64,000 nt of DNA from Filosporella fistucella (GCA_030077755.1 JAQJZZ010000010.1:5952001-6016000); one strand, 5' to 3'; positions 34,378 to 46,475 are shown, numbered from the stretch's first letter. The notes: generated by a model from the letters alone, not told the origin. Translations and numbers: made by a program.

Positions 34378-34794
34378 ATGCAGCGGCGCCAAGGAAAGCA
34401 TTTTCGTGATTACAAATACAAACGATTAATGAGGAAGCTGTATCGTGAGTGTCTCCAATATGGCTTGAAAATTGTGGATTGATATCTGACTCTAGGTGCC
34501 GATCAAGCTGCTGAGGCTGCTGGCACGACAAAACTTGGGATCTTTGAAGCAGTCGTCAATCATTCATGGTTCCACAGAATATGGACGGTGGATATTGGTC
34601 ACTGCGAGGAAGGGGGAGGTAAGCATTGTTCACATGACTTCCCAGAGTGGAAGATTGTATGTTTAGTTTGGTATTGTTTGATTGCTACACCTATGATAGT
34701 GATATTTGTCACAGTAATAACGAGAAACAGCAATCATGCTGGCAGCATCCAGTACCCAAGAGAAGGTCTCCTTCCGGAATCACCCCTGCACTGA
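34378..34794 (+). CDS. Possible small three-exon gene, 94 aa, unknown
   Basis: Exons 34378-34444, 34496-34618 and 34700-34794 (285 nt) can be joined in frame through introns with GTGAGT and GTAAGC donors and CTCTAG and GATAG acceptors. The product starts MQRRQGKHFRDYKYKRLMRK, continues AAEAAGTTKLGIFEAVVNHS and ends LLPESPLH. No domain, signal peptide or family is recognised. The splice signals are good but the protein is short, so this may be non-coding. Confidence 0.25.
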
Positions 34795-35004
34795 CCTCAG
34801 TTGAGATACAGTACGCAATGAGCCGCCGCCTGGACATTCTCTGCTTCGTCAATAAACCTTCACCTGCCAGTACATTTACAGCGGGGGCCTGATAAGAATA
34901 GATAGACATACCTTGATCCGCCCTTATTCTTCTAAAAGAAAATAATTCATGTCCACAGCTAACTCCCCACTCCTCACAGCAAGCTACCGATCCGTCAGAG
35001 CAAG

Positions 35005-35839
35005 CTATGCCATGTCCAAAAGAGACGCGTGTGGTGTCCTGTCGCCCAACAATCTGGTATGTTCCTGAAAATGTGTACTCTGAGCAACAAAGTATCGGCG
35101 TAGCATACTGTCCTCGGCCGAATTCTCATACGCCCATATGACATGGGGGAAGTAAATTATTGCTGTAAACTCTTCCTGAATCCTCGTACCGCAGCAATGC
35201 GTAATTCTGAAGTCTGGGCATTAACAGTCTATCGCCTAATACCCAGAACTCCGGGAGGACATCCATCTCTTGACGAAGAGCAACCTCGGTAGATACGGTT
35301 TGGGATGGAACGAGGGCTTGGGAGTAGAGAAACTGCATGACGAGCTTGAAGACGTAGTCGTTGACATCTTCAAGTACGTATGCCTGGGCAGTCGCTTCGG
35401 TGAAAGGGCCATTGAATGCAGCAGCGAAGAGAGGACAGTGATAAGCAAGATACCTCTCGATGGATGAGAAAGGTTTTTGCCTTCTCTTTCGGTCCAACTA
35501 AAATTGTGACTAGTGAGTCCAAAGAACTACGACTATTAGTATTATGCTCGAGATATAAGAGAGGGCTATATCTGTGGAGGAGATTTACTCAAAAGAAGGT
35601 GGGTCTAGCTTTTGTTTCTTCCCTGGTTTGTATTCTGATGTGGGAGTAGCTCGCTTGCCATTTGCGTTGCTCGAGAATTGGTCCGCCATTGCTATTTCCT
35701 GGTAGAGATGTTCACGTAAGAGTGGTCGTTGCATTTGGTGGTGAGAGGGAAGTTGGAATTTAACGATGGAATGGTATTTGGAAAATGTTGTAGAGATGGT
35801 GGTTGATCCTAGAGGAAGATCTTTATTGTGCCATTTCAA
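35005..35839 (-). pseudogene. Broken BTB/POZ gene, two frameshifts
   Basis: The minus strand carries BTB-family text in three pieces. An N-terminal exon (MADQFSSNANGKRATPTSEY...PPSFE) ends at a GT donor in phase 2. Then VTILVGPKEKAKTFLIHRE is followed, after a one-base shift near 35453, by YLAYHCPLFAAAFNGPFTEA, VFKLVMQFLYSQAL and FWVLGDRLLMPRLQNYALLR. A second shift near 35150 is needed to read AYENSAEDSMLRRYFVAQ, which matches the paralogue at 59.1 kb (HTAADSKLRRFIVHQF). The frame stops early at 35005, losing the usual C-terminal third. BTB domains mediate dimerisation, often as cullin-3 adaptors; this copy cannot make an intact one. Confidence 0.75.
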
Positions 35840-36991
35840 ATTTTCATGGTTTATTCATCGAGGGTGGATGTGTTTCATTGCTGGACTTTCCGGAAAGTGA
35901 TTTGTTTTTCGTGAGATGCAGAAGTTCAAATTGGAAGCTACATATATTTATATTAGAGACTTTCTTCAAAAACGGAGAGGGAATAGAAAACAAAATTATA
36001 TGAAAGATGCCAAAGACTATAAAAGTGGCGAGGGTTCATCATCAGTGAGGAGTGTCTTACAGCTTTTCCGGTAGGAAGAAACCAAAGGATTGTAACTCTC
36101 GCACGAAATATTTGCATGATTACATATTTGCATGATTAATCAATCATAAGAATGATACCAATGAAGAACAGATCCTGTTATAACCTTATGCCACCCGGTG
36201 TGGAAAATGCAAAGATTGCCAACCAGCAGAAGGATCAATGACGAATGCGTGCTGCAAATTTGTAGACAGATTTGATCAAGTCGATTCGTTAGGTTTGGGG
36301 AACTTTGTTTTAAGGTATTTATACGTTTAAGCAAGAGTGTGGCATCAAATTAACCTTGGTATGGAAGTTATGATCCAGCTTCGAAGCAATTATCGTAGGC
36401 CTAGAAGCTAGTGCATTACTTCCCAAAGATGAAGGGTACAACACAATAAATTGGGCTTGTGTTGTGGCGAATTCACTGAAGACTCGATGGAAGTATTTCG
36501 ATCACCAGTCTTGATTGCCGTAGCTTTTTAGATAGGCCGGTTGTTGAAAGTGCTAAGCTGCTTATTTTCGCCGCGTAACAACATGCGAAATTTGTCAACG
36601 GTGAGCCTACATTTGCAAGTAATAATGGCGAGAAGAATTCATTTTCAAGGTTCCCGCAGAATATAGAAGACAGATTCTAATTCACCACCCAAAAAGTCTC
36701 TGGTCTGATGTTCCACTTTAAATTCTGTTCCTAGCACAAACTTTCTCTCTTTCTAAATTCTCCACAACTCCGATTGGCGCAAACACTGCTGCAACTTTCC
36801 CAACCACAATCGCCTCCTCCAACGAAACATTCTCTTCTAAGATATTTCGGACAACGAAAAAGGTGCTGAGACCTCCTCCAAAGGTGGCACTCCAAGAACA
36901 TATCACACGCTCCCGCGTCCAGACTTCTCGCAAGCTCTCTTCTTCTTCTTGCAGAAGCACAGCATTGAAGCGATATGCTAAACTCTGACTA
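35840..36991. other. Intergenic region between two BTB relics
   Basis: About 1.15 kb, AT-rich. The long minus-strand frame at 36718-37308 is the antisense of the next BTB relic plus pyrimidine-rich sequence and is not a gene. The first exon of the 37-kb BTB copy may lie here but I cannot place it. Confidence 0.4.
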
Positions 36992-37587
36992 GAAGCCCCG
37001 CAGCTATTGTCACATTTCTCGTCGGTCCAGAAGAGACTCAGTTCGTCGTTTCCAAGGAGTTCGCTTGTTATCATTCTCCTGTATTTAACGCTGCGTTCAA
37101 TGGCAACTTCATCGAAGGCCGAACACAAACCTATCGACTTCTTGACCCTTCTGTAGATGTGTTTCAATTGCTGGCGCAATGGGTCTATGCCAACAATATC
37201 GAATTGCCTTTTTAGAATATTCTTTCCCTGACCGATGAGCAAATCAGCAGCCAAAACGCCCAGCTTTGTGATCTTTGGGTCCCCGCTGAACAATTGCAAA
37301 TGCATCAACTTCAGAACGTTGCCATCCTAGCCCTCAATTCGGTGTGTGATTTGTATGATGATGGGGGGATTCTCACATAAAATTACAGTAAAACAGCAGA
37401 AGGCAGCTAACTGCGTCAATGAGCTGTTGCGAGCTTCACCATGTTCTCGTTGGAGGGAGCTTTGGAACCAAAACCAGAGATAATTCCTGCCCAATTACTT
37501 ATCGGCGTTTGGAAAATGTCAGTGAAGGAGGAGTGGATGAATATATTAAAGGATCGTAAGTGGAATATAAAGAAGTTCTTTGTCTGA
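36992..37587 (+). pseudogene. BTB/POZ gene with four in-frame stops
   Basis: One continuous register on the plus strand reads TRSPAAIVTFLVGPEETQFV, FACYHSPVFNAAFNGNFIEG and VDVFQLLAQWVYANNIELPF, the BTB core, then a TAG at 37213. It resumes with SSQNAQLCDLWVPAEQLQMH and LQNVAILALNSVCDLYDDGG. Three more stops precede a clean tail (AVASFTMFSLEGALEPKPEI ... EEWMNILKDRKWNIKKFFV). No indel is needed, only nonsense changes. A TAG acceptor sits at 36989-36991, where the phase matches the conserved phase-2 intron of the paralogues. It is the same family as the copies at 35.0, 58.6 and 61.2 kb. Confidence 0.78.
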
Positions 37588-39472
37588 AAATCCTAGCTGG
37601 GAATTGGGAAAAGATAACTTCCGAGGCTTAGAATGTCAACACTTTTCTGCCTCAATTTCCAGAATCTTTACCGTATTAAGTGGCAATATAAGTTAACCCA
37701 GAACCTTTGTGCAAGACTATTGAAGAGTCAAGATATATCACTTGAATGGAGCCAGTTACCCGGGGAGAAAAGTATGCTTCCCACCATTGAACGGCCTTGA
37801 AAGTTTGGAATGCTCAATCTTCTAAATCTATGCCGCTTGTGAGAGACTTTAAACCATTTCCCAAGTTGTGCACTATGAAATCGCTACTATGGTCCTTGAT
37901 CATGTAAAGGATGTTCTCAATCGTGTTTGTCTCTGTAAGATTCAGCCTGTTTAGACAATGGAGTTCACGTGCTATAGTATGATTTGGATGAACAAGGCTA
38001 TTCGTCTCTGAGATTGCCAGCTATTAAATCGTTTACCAGAAACTCGTCATTTTGTTTTCGATAACTCGAGGCTACTATCGCTCTCGAACCTGCGATATGG
38101 CCGCATGAACTTATGGACTTCAAACTTATGCCTCGACTATGAACATTGAGAGACCTTCGATCTCTTGGGCTCGCACCATTGCAAAAATTGCAACTCAATC
38201 TCCCCTCATCAATCAGCGCCACCAATGATGTCGTCGACCAACATGCAGGGTGCTTACAATCAGAAGACGCAGCTGGTGATGGCGGAGCGAAAGCGATTAA
38301 GGGAGAGGCTAGAATTAGACTTATGCGGGAGTAAAAGGAATGCTTTTCTATTAATAAAGCCTAAATCCCGGCGCTAGCTATATAAATTAGCGGTCTTCCT
38401 TAATATTATACTATAGACCTAAATCGAGTTCTAAGATTGTAAAGGTATTACATGAAGTCATATTCCGTTTAATACGCCTAATATCGATGTTACTAAAAGC
38501 GCCTTTAGCCTTATTATTAATGCCTGCTTTATCTACGTCGCTATTATCGAGAATCACTAGCTGATCTGTATATGATTTAGTAGACCAATTCTGAGCATAA
38601 ATGCCAGCCAGTGCACCTCTAGAGAGAGAAGGAGATTATTAATGTTATTTGCGTAGTTACACTTTGCTATTATTGCTTTGGAGGTTATATATTTGCAATA
38701 TAGTTATTGATTTCGAGACTTGCAAAACTCTCGCTCGCGCGAAGCGTTGTAATAAGAAGGGAGGGCCTACACCGAGTTATCTGATAGAGAGTAACGAATA
38801 CTTGATATTGGAGTAAGGGGCGCGCTAAATTCTCGTGAGACCGTGAGATTATTATTGATGGCATGTCTAGTTTCTGAACACCAAAGAAGCACTCTGGGTT
38901 ATCAATCACTAAGGCTGGAACTCCAAGCTCTCGAGATAGACCATTGTACTTTATCTTGCATCACAACATTTCGTGATTGATCTGAGTCTCGTCTCGCAAG
39001 TAAAAGGAAGAAAGCCTTTCCCGAGTCATTCGCCTTCCAAACATGGGGCTCCGCTCCCCCTCGGGTACTCTTGGCACATTCATAGCACCTAAGTGCCCTG
39101 TCTATAGGAAATTTGATTGACAGGATCTCGGGGATCTGTGGATGGCGTGTTTCAAGGGAGGCAGGGCATGCCTTCCAACAGGTCTGTCATAGATTAGTCG
39201 GTTAGTGAGCAGCCAATTCGCCAGCAGCTCATCCCTAAACTATTCAGTTCTGGATGGTGCCATGAATTATTTAGCAAGCCCTAATGTTCTGTGCTTAAGT
39301 TGCTCTATTTTGTCGTGTAACTCACTCATACATTGAAGCAGGCACTTATGCTGTGTAAAAATGGCGCCGCCTAAATTTCGCACTAATACAGTTCTCGAAT
39401 ATTCAAGTTCTCCTTAGTTTCTAAAGCAGCTCCTAGCCCGACCCGTAGACAACCGCAGTATTTGTTGGTATA
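37588..39472. other. Intergenic region with an AT-rich, probably RIP-mutated relic
   Basis: About 1.9 kb without a supported gene. The segment from about 38,340 to 38,900 is rich in TATA, TTAA and TAG/TAA, in the same style as the interior of the transposon at 5.5-9 kb, and is likely a mutated repeat; no ends or coding remains could be identified. Confidence 0.45.
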
Positions 39473-40801
39473 TCACAGAACATTTTCGCACCATTCGCTT
39501 TTCCACAACCATAACCATCGCCCATGAGTCCAACTCCCAACAATCCCGAAAGGTGTCATGACCGCCTCAAAGGTAACATCGATATAAGCTGGGACACAGC
39601 ACTGAGTCAGCTCTATCCTCCCACTATCCCTCCTGAGTGTACCCCGAAAGCGGAAAGGCGACTGTATCGCGTTACAAATCTTTTCACACCATATGTCAAC
39701 AATGTTTGAGTCGTTCGGGGAGGCGCGGGTTTGGAACTTCAAGTCCGAGTAAGGGATATCAAATGTTGCTGAGTCCGTGGAAACGGAGTACCCGGCCCAC
39801 GTACCCTCTGAGAAAAACGATGGATCCGTCATTGTTGGGAGGTGGGCGGTCGAAAAGCTCCTCCCACCCTCAAAAGAGAATGGTAAAGCCATGTTGATAA
39901 GCGATGTGAATGGGATTTGTATAGCTGTGGGGGGATAATGGTTAGGTGGTCTTGCTGGTTGCGGTGGAAAAGGTGTTTGGGTCCCGGGAAGGTATGTGGG
40001 ATATTTTGGCACGTAAACCGTATTGTTTGCGATCGCTATAATCAACTCGTAGTAGATCAGAGGTAGTGCTTTGTAAGCTAGAGATAGCAGTCGGGTAAAT
40101 GGTATTGTTGGATCGTGAAATTCATGCGGGAAATTCGACTGCGGGAAACGTTCTAGGTGTGATACGACATCGGAAAGTTCAAGGCGACTTGCCTGCTCGG
40201 AACTGTATCCGAGTAAGGACCCATAGAGCGAAATTCGGTTCATGTCGCTATCGAAACCTCGTTGGTGGTTTTGGGGGAACATAGAGCACGCCGTTACACA
40301 GAATTGAAAGGGCAGAAGTGCTTCGGGGGAGTCTCCTAGGCAGCGCAGACCTTTGGAAAGTTGTTTCAGATTCTCAAAGTCTAGTAACGGGTCTACCGAA
40401 CTTAGTTGATAATCTGGATGAAAATAGGAGGACGTACGATGAGATGCGATGAGCATTGGAGCCCATCTGGGCATATTTTCTCGTGGGGTATTGATGGTAG
40501 ATGCCATAAACTGCCACGCTAGCATATCTGCTAGAGCGTATCTTGCCCAGATCCCTTTGTGGGAGGGAAGAATTAACGTCCCTAAGATCCACTGGCGTCC
40601 TTTATCACTTTGATTTTCAATGACTGATTTATATACCGTCCAGTCGTCACAAGCGTTGTAAAGTTTTCGGTTGGTAAGGAGAAGGGACAGTACGGAAGTG
40701 TATGGCCCACTAGCTGCAATACGGCGGATGATCTCGGTGGGGAGCTGGTCGAAATGAGGTGAGTGAGCCATGGCCGACTTGATCCTGTTCTTGGTGAGCA
40801 A
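39473..40801 (-). CDS. F-box-like protein, 442 aa
   Basis: A single-exon frame whose N-terminus has an F-box-like motif: FDQLPTEIIRRIAASGPYTS followed by VLSLLLTNRKLYNAC (about residues 17-51). F-box proteins link substrates to SCF ubiquitin ligases through Skp1. The rest (WTVYKSVIENQSDKGRQWIL, RWAPMLIAS, a Pro-rich stretch near QTPFPPQPARPPNHYPP) has no repeat domain I recognise. The C-terminus GSWTHGRWLWLWKSEWCENV is Trp-rich, which is common in uncharacterised fungal F-box proteins. Start could be Met1 (40801) or the second Met (40771); the latter gives MAHSPHFDQLP and leaves the F-box intact. Substrate unknown. Confidence 0.72.
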   Translation of the reverse strand: MLTKNRIKSAMAHSPHFDQLPTEIIRRIAASGPYTSVLSLLLTNRKLYNACDDWTVYKSVIENQSDKGRQWILGTLILPSHKGIWARYALADMLAWQFMASTINTPRENMPRWAPMLIASHRTSSYFHPDYQLSSVDPLLDFENLKQLSKGLRCLGDSPEALLPFQFCVTACSMFPQNHQRGFDSDMNRISLYGSLLGYSSEQASRLELSDVVSHLERFPQSNFPHEFHDPTIPFTRLLSLAYKALPLIYYELIIAIANNTVYVPKYPTYLPGTQTPFPPQPARPPNHYPPTAIQIPFTSLINMALPFSFEGGRSFSTAHLPTMTDPSFFSEGTWAGYSVSTDSATFDIPYSDLKFQTRASPNDSNIVDIWCEKICNAIQSPFRFRGTLRRDSGRIELTQCCVPAYIDVTFEAVMTPFGIVGSWTHGRWLWLWKSEWCENVL

Positions 40802-41322
40802 AATGTGTTAGCATAAAGATGCAAAGATAAGGTAATGTGTTCTGTCGACGTTCATGAGTTGGGGTTGTCGAAAATGTAGACTAGATGCTATTCTATTTAT
40901 AAGTGTTGGAATCTATTAAAGGATGAAGGATGCATGCAGTCGTGTAGTTTGCCCGCCAAGACATGGTGAGGTTGCAAGTTCCGCCGAGCAGTCCTCAGTC
41001 TGCCGACATCGTCTAATTTTGTGGGTCACAGCAGACGTGAACCGTCGATTGATTGGCTCAGCACAGGCACAAGTCAGCTCTTAGTAAGCCAGCGTCATCA
41101 TCCCCCTTTAAAGCAGCTGCAAGAAGGATATCAGATCTGAATTGTTGTAACTAAAGCTGTGACACTTCCAAAGTTCAGATACCAAATACAAAGCCAAATA
41201 AGAAACCCATAAAGACTGTGTGTAATGCAGTACAGTACAACCAAAAACAAAAACACGATCCGATCACACCATCCCCGCCGCGCGAATGACTACTGATATT
41301 AGTACTTCCTCTACCCTGGTTC
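40802..41322. other. Intergenic region
   Basis: About 520 bp containing the promoter of the F-box-like gene and the 3' region of the secreted protein gene, both on the minus strand. Nothing else is seen. Confidence 0.45.
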
Positions 41323-41906
41323 CTACTTCTTGATACACTCTCCAAATACCTGATGAATTAGCTTTAACTTATTTAATGCAAATGCATAACATACCGTGCC
41401 AAAATCTGTATTGACCCATCCACCGTGTCCTCCGCATTTCGTGTAGATTGTACTCATGTGATCCAGACAGTTCTGCTCTGTAATTGTGTGAGTGCCCTTC
41501 GCGTCGATACGGAAACTACCTAGACGACACAAACAGAAATTAGCAGTTGAACGATGTAGTTGGATTCAGGAATGATCGAGTTTGGAGACACACCCCAGAA
41601 GATCTGCTGCCCGCCCGCCCCATCGGGCTGGTTATCGACCTTGAGACCGTAAGAACCTCCCTCGGGGACTGGCAGTCCAAAGTCGAACTGGCTGCAGTAA
41701 AGATTGACAGCACTTTGCCATGAATCTTGGGTGAAATACTTGCAGTATTTGCCAATACTATCATCTAGTTCGGATAAGCTGAGACGTTCTTGTTGGCACT
41801 GCTGATACTTACTCGAATCATGACATCCATCCCGTTTGTGAAGGGCAGAGCCATTAATTCCATGCCCAAAAGCAACACCCAAGAACATAATACTTTTGAA
41901 CATCAT
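41323..41906 (-). CDS. Small secreted cysteine-bearing protein, 154 aa
   Basis: Three exons (41594-41906, 41395-41519, 41323-41349) sum to 465 nt. A signal peptide (MMFKSIMFLGVAFGHGINGS) is followed by a KR site, as if for Kex2 processing (ALHKRDGCHD). The mature part has about eight cysteines (HDSSKYQQCQQ, IGKYCKYF, NLYCSQFD, TEQNCLDH, YTKCGGHGG, FGECIKK). The GSFRIDAKGTHTITEQNCLD and GGWVNTDFG segments are conserved-looking. I know no name for it; it has the features of an effector candidate or secreted hypothetical. A GTAAGT-like donor exists inside exon 1, but using it with the nearest acceptor breaks the frame, so I kept exon 1 whole. Confidence 0.7.
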
Positions 41907-43488
41907 CTTGAGGGGAGTTCTGTAGACCTGGTGGGTGGTGTGTCAATAGACGTTTCTTGGCGAGTAGTGTGGGAAAATGAAGAGAGAGGAGTGTGTGTGC
42001 TGAATAGAGGAGATTTTCAAGTTCAACAGGAACCATAAAAGCTATATATATATTTTACGAATGCGATCGAATCCTCTTACGATGACTCAAGGCTTTCTGA
42101 TCCTGCTTCTCTATCATTGTCGAGCCATCATGTTCTAAGACAGAGGGAATAAAATTCGGTTGGGTTCACAAATGTTCTCGCCGAATGATCTAACATGAAC
42201 AGACTTTCAACGAGTAGTAAGAGAACGAATGGTATTTGCTTCTGCTTCCAACCCAATAATCTATTTTTTGATTCTTGAAACGACGTTTGTAGTTCCCAGC
42301 TGCAGTCAATTTCGAGGCGTGTTAATCCTTTTGTTGGGACTCCAGCTTGTCATCGGAGGCAGTATGAAGTTCCTTCTCTAGCGTGACCTCAGGTGCTTTT
42401 GAATATATAAATATCTTTAAGCTTTCAAACTCACTGCTTTGAAACACAAGTTCGTGGGAAGTGACGAAGGATTGCGGTCGTAAGATTGAGATCGCAGAAC
42501 ATACATGAGAGCGCTGCTGGGCCGCGGCCAGAGGCCTAGGTTGAGATTTGTTGGCTTAGAAAAGTAATTTTTCACCACAGAAAGTACTCAATGTGCCTGT
42601 AGAATGCTGAGAAATGTCAATATTATCTTGGATAACTATTTCGAGATGAACGGAGCAGTAAAGTTGGCGTTGGTGTTTGGAACTCAGCCCTGTGTTCCTG
42701 TCTCTAATTAAATTTTGCTCCCTTCTGTTTTCAATCCAACAGTTGCTGCCGACGACGATCAGATTTTACCCCGCGGTCTGTAGTTTGGCTTCCAAATCCT
42801 TTCAATGGGCCATCGTATTGCTAATAACTACACAAAGCTTCATCTAGAATGTTTATCTAAGGTTCGCAAATGTAAGAATCTTGTTACAACTCAGGTGACA
42901 GCCTCGTTCAAGGTACGAACCCAGCAAAGCCTCGTTCGCGTCTACCAGCGAACCTCCTCCAGCCCGGTGGAGTATTGCCGTATATCTCGTTTTAGCGCCA
43001 TATTTGACCTATGAGTAGACCCAAGGAACCCAGTCATCCCTAAATTTCAGTTGCTGTTCGTACATACAAACGGCAAATGAGCCCATCACGCTCAGTGTCC
43101 AAGATATGCAACTTCAGGTGATCTCGAGGATTCTCCAACCCAACAGGATTGCATGTAGACAGTGCAATGACGAGGCTTTCTCCCAGAACTTCCATGCTGT
43201 TGGAATTTGCGAAGAGCCATATCTAAAAATAAGTTGTATGGGCCATCTAATAGCCCAAGTTCAGAGTGAGAACATATATCCATTCTGTTCTGTGATCGCA
43301 ACTCCAACATTATTCAATCCAGAAACATAAATATTGATGAACCTGCTAATTTTGAGGGAAAAAAACCTTTCTCTAGCTTTCCTGCATCTTCATTTATTTT
43401 ACTCGAGCTTGACTCTCATTCTTACAACCTCTATCCTTATCAACCCTTTTCTCCATTTATTCCGAGTATCAAATTTGCCTTATTCATC
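41907..43488. promoter_or_regulatory. Shared upstream region of two divergent secreted-protein genes
   Basis: About 1.58 kb between divergently transcribed genes, both encoding small secreted proteins. A TATATATATATT run near 42043-42055 lies about 140 bp upstream of the 41906 start. A long pyrimidine-rich leader (43,380-43,485) precedes the 43489 start. No gene is supported in between. Confidence 0.5.
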
Positions 43489-44091
43489 ATGAAATCTACC
43501 ACTATGATATACTTTTGGCTAGCTTCGGCGGTAGTAAAGTCAGCCGTTGTTCATCTTCGAGTTCCTGACGGGATCCATACTGATGTTCTGCGTCGTGATA
43601 TCGAGAGCAGCGATTATGATGTCTTTACTGAGACAAAGATTCCGGCCGGCAGCTTCACTCCTACGCAAAGGGATACGACGGACCTAACAATCCGAGCGGG
43701 AACTCCGTTTCAACCTAGCAGCGATTGTGTGAGTACCATGACTCATTTCTTGGCCTTTCAAAAAGGCCATAGGTTACAAAACGCAACTGACTGTTATTTA
43801 GATCAATTGTATGATAGGATGCTTGGCCGCTAGAGGCATAACATGGGCATGGAGAAGCATTACAACCCCACGGCTAAAGGCGCAAGATGATATGGGCATT
43901 TGGGGTCAGTAAGTCAACCTACTTCTAATCATGTAGAGTCTGGATTTCTGACCAGCATTTCTAGATGTGGGCACTCTTGTACTAAGAAGGGATTATGTTT
44001 TAACCACCACGACGAGAAAGGCACCTTGATTACCTGCGAAACGGGGCAGATGTACAATTATATGAATGAAAATGGGTACATTGAGGCGTAA
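43489..44091 (+). CDS. Small secreted cysteine-rich protein, 157 aa
   Basis: Three exons (43489-43728, 43802-43908, 43965-44091; 474 nt) with GTGAGT and GTAAGT donors. The N-terminus is a signal peptide (MKSTTMIYFWLASAVVKSAV). After a pro-like region rich in Asp/Thr (with an RR site in DVLRRDIESS) comes a cysteine-rich domain: DCINCMIGCLAARG, then GQCGHSCTKKGLCFNHHD and LITCETGQMYNYM. The spacing of cysteines suggests three or four disulphides. The 250-base pyrimidine-rich stretch upstream suggests an expressed gene. No named family is recognised; it is an effector-like candidate by size, secretion and cysteine content only. Confidence 0.72.
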
Positions 44092-44873
44092 GGGCCAGTA
44101 TTATATTGGTAACCTTGTGGTTGCCCGAACGTGTTGCTCCTCGTCTCCTTCATTTTGAACCGTGTTTTGGAATTTTCCTTTGCTACCAACGCTTCTTTGA
44201 GACGAGCAGTTGCTTTGAAGGTTCTAGGATGATGTTTTACTTTGTTGCTTTGCTACCTGGGTATCCCTTTTGTTGATGTCAATTCGGACTTGAATCGTTA
44301 CCACTGTCGTTATAATTCATTTATAGCTGGAAATACACGAATTCTTATGCGTATAGAAATTACCCTTGAAAGCACACATATTAAAAGGCACTACTTCAAT
44401 TAATTATATTTTCAAAGTAATTAAAGAGTAATGATTGTAGAAATAAAGCGTCGAGATCTCCAAATTAACCACTAAGGAAGCAACATGCAGACTGTCAATG
44501 GAAAGACATGAGAAATGGCAATGCCTTGCGCAAAGTCAAAGGAAGCGAGGCCACGTTGACGGCTAGATATTGACTGCTCTAAATAGCACCAACATCTCTG
44601 GAACATCTACGTCCCAATCCTTCAGTCGGCACTTATCTGGCCGTGTATGTTGGTTACATGGGGAAGTTTAGTTTATTGCAAGCGAGTTGAGTCGTAGTCG
44701 TCGGGCCAGAAACCACTCTCTGGCTTATCCCCACCCCTTTCCCTTTTCCTATCGCTCTAATTTTTTTAAGGCCTCTTTAAGTCTCGATTTCGAGTACTCA
44801 AATTTATGTTTGGAGCTTTCGTTTAATCCAATAGCTTTACAAGGATTATATTTCTTCTTTACACTCTTTCAAG
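44092..44873. other. Intergenic region
   Basis: About 780 bp, AT-rich around 44,380-44,450. It contains the leader of the GT90 gene; the 44687 frame is not supported. Confidence 0.45.
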
Positions 44874-46475
44874 ATGTCTTTCCCTAGAGCTATAACAAGG
44901 TTTCTAACGCTCCTTGCATTCATCTTGATTTTATGTGCATGCACAGCGGTGTATATTTTGTCTTTCCACGATTTACCTCCTTCAATGGCCCCTTTGCTAG
45001 GTACAAGTTCTTTCGATAGCGATAAAACCCTCGAGAGCATGTCGCCTGATTTCCAAACGTCCAAATCAAAAAGTCTCCCTTTTGCCACACCATCTAGAGC
45101 TATGGGCACCTCTCAAACACCAAGTTTTTCTGTGTCTATTAGTAGCCCAGGTTTCATTAAACCTGCGACGGCAACTTCGATATATACTTCCTCCTCGAAC
45201 CAGACACAACACAGCGATGATAGAAAATGGCAATTTCAAACAATCCGAGATTCAAAAGCTTATGGACTTTCAAAGAAGCAATGCGAAGTGGCATTTCCGA
45301 ATTTGTTCAACGAGATAGAAAGAGGGGTCCGATTCCAGAAAGCCAGCGGTAGCAATGTCACCAAGGATAACATTGATATATCATGGGCAGACAATGGCAT
45401 TGTCAGAGCTATGATATTTGATGCTCAGGTCAGTCTTCAGCCCATCGACTATCCTGAAGGATACCTCACGTTTACCTTTTGCTGACCGCAATAAAAACAG
45501 CTTTACATTCTGGACGCGAAAATATCCCATAGTTCTCATGCCACTACTAGAGGCCTGGCGATACTACACGCCATACACCGTGCGATACTCACTTCCTCGG
45601 AGTCTCTTCCAAACATAGAGTTCTCGTTCTCAATATCAGATATCTCAGATCCGAAGCACAAGAGGCAACCAGTTTGGGCATTGACACGTACCGCAGATGA
45701 ACCAGAAAAATGGGTCATGTCTGATTTTGGATATTGGAGCTGGCCAACAGATCTTGTGGGCGGGTACGAACAGATCCGGGTGGAGATCGCAGCTGTCGAG
45801 TCAGGACTACGGTTCGCAGACAAGAAAAGACAAGTGTTGTGGAGGGGAGCATTGAAGACAAATCCAAATCGGAATCAGCTTCTAAAAGTCACAGATGGCA
45901 AAAGCTGGGCAGATGTTGAAGCAGTAAGGTGGAATGGTAAAGGTATTGTCCCACAGGACGCCCAGAAAACAATCAGTATAGCAGAACACTGTCAATACCA
46001 ATTCTTGCTCCAGACGGAAGGTATTCAATCCGCCCCTTTCAGTAAAGTCCAAGACATTAGATCTGGAGTGCTGATTATTATAAAATGCACAGGTCGAAGT
46101 TATTCAGGAAGGGGAAAATACCTCCACAACTGCAACTCAGTTGTAGTCATCCCCAAGCGAACCTGGATCGAGCCTCATCATGACCTCCTGGTATCTTCCG
46201 GCCCATCTCAGAATTTTTTGGAGATCGAAGAAGACTTCTCTGATCTTGAAGAGAAAATGCTATACGTGTTGCAGAATGCAACGCTTGCTTCACAAATTGC
46301 TCAGAACAGTGCAGAAGTGTTTCGAGATCGATACTTGACGCCGGCAGCACAGGCCTGCTACTGGAGACATATGATTAGGAGCTGGGCGGAGGTCAGTTTT
46401 GAGCCTGAACTATGGGAGTATAATTCAGTCGGGAAGAAACAGATAAGAGGGGTCTCTTTCGAAACTTTTGCGTAG
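44874..46475 (+). CDS. GT90 (CAP10-like) glycosyltransferase, type II membrane protein, 485 aa
   Basis: Relatives of Cryptococcus Cap10 and animal POGLUT enzymes transfer sugars to proteins or polysaccharides in the secretory pathway; the product here is unknown. Exons 44874-45428, 45501-46020 and 46093-46475 sum to 1,458 nt. The N-terminus has a short basic stretch then one helix (FLTLLAFILILCACTAVYIL), as in a Golgi type II enzyme, followed by a Ser/Thr-rich stem. Family motifs: VWALTRTADEPEKWVMSDFG, LWRGALKTNPNRNQLL, and the nucleotide-sugar site EG-RSYSGRGKYLHNCNSVVV. Intron 2 (46021-46092) is 72 nt and stop-free, so retention would insert 24 residues into this active-site segment without breaking the frame; it should be spliced. 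Confidence 0.88.

Noticed and set aside
36718..37308. A 196-codon minus-strand frame
   Set aside because: Most of it is antisense to the BTB pseudogene read on the plus strand, where the protein similarity is clear.
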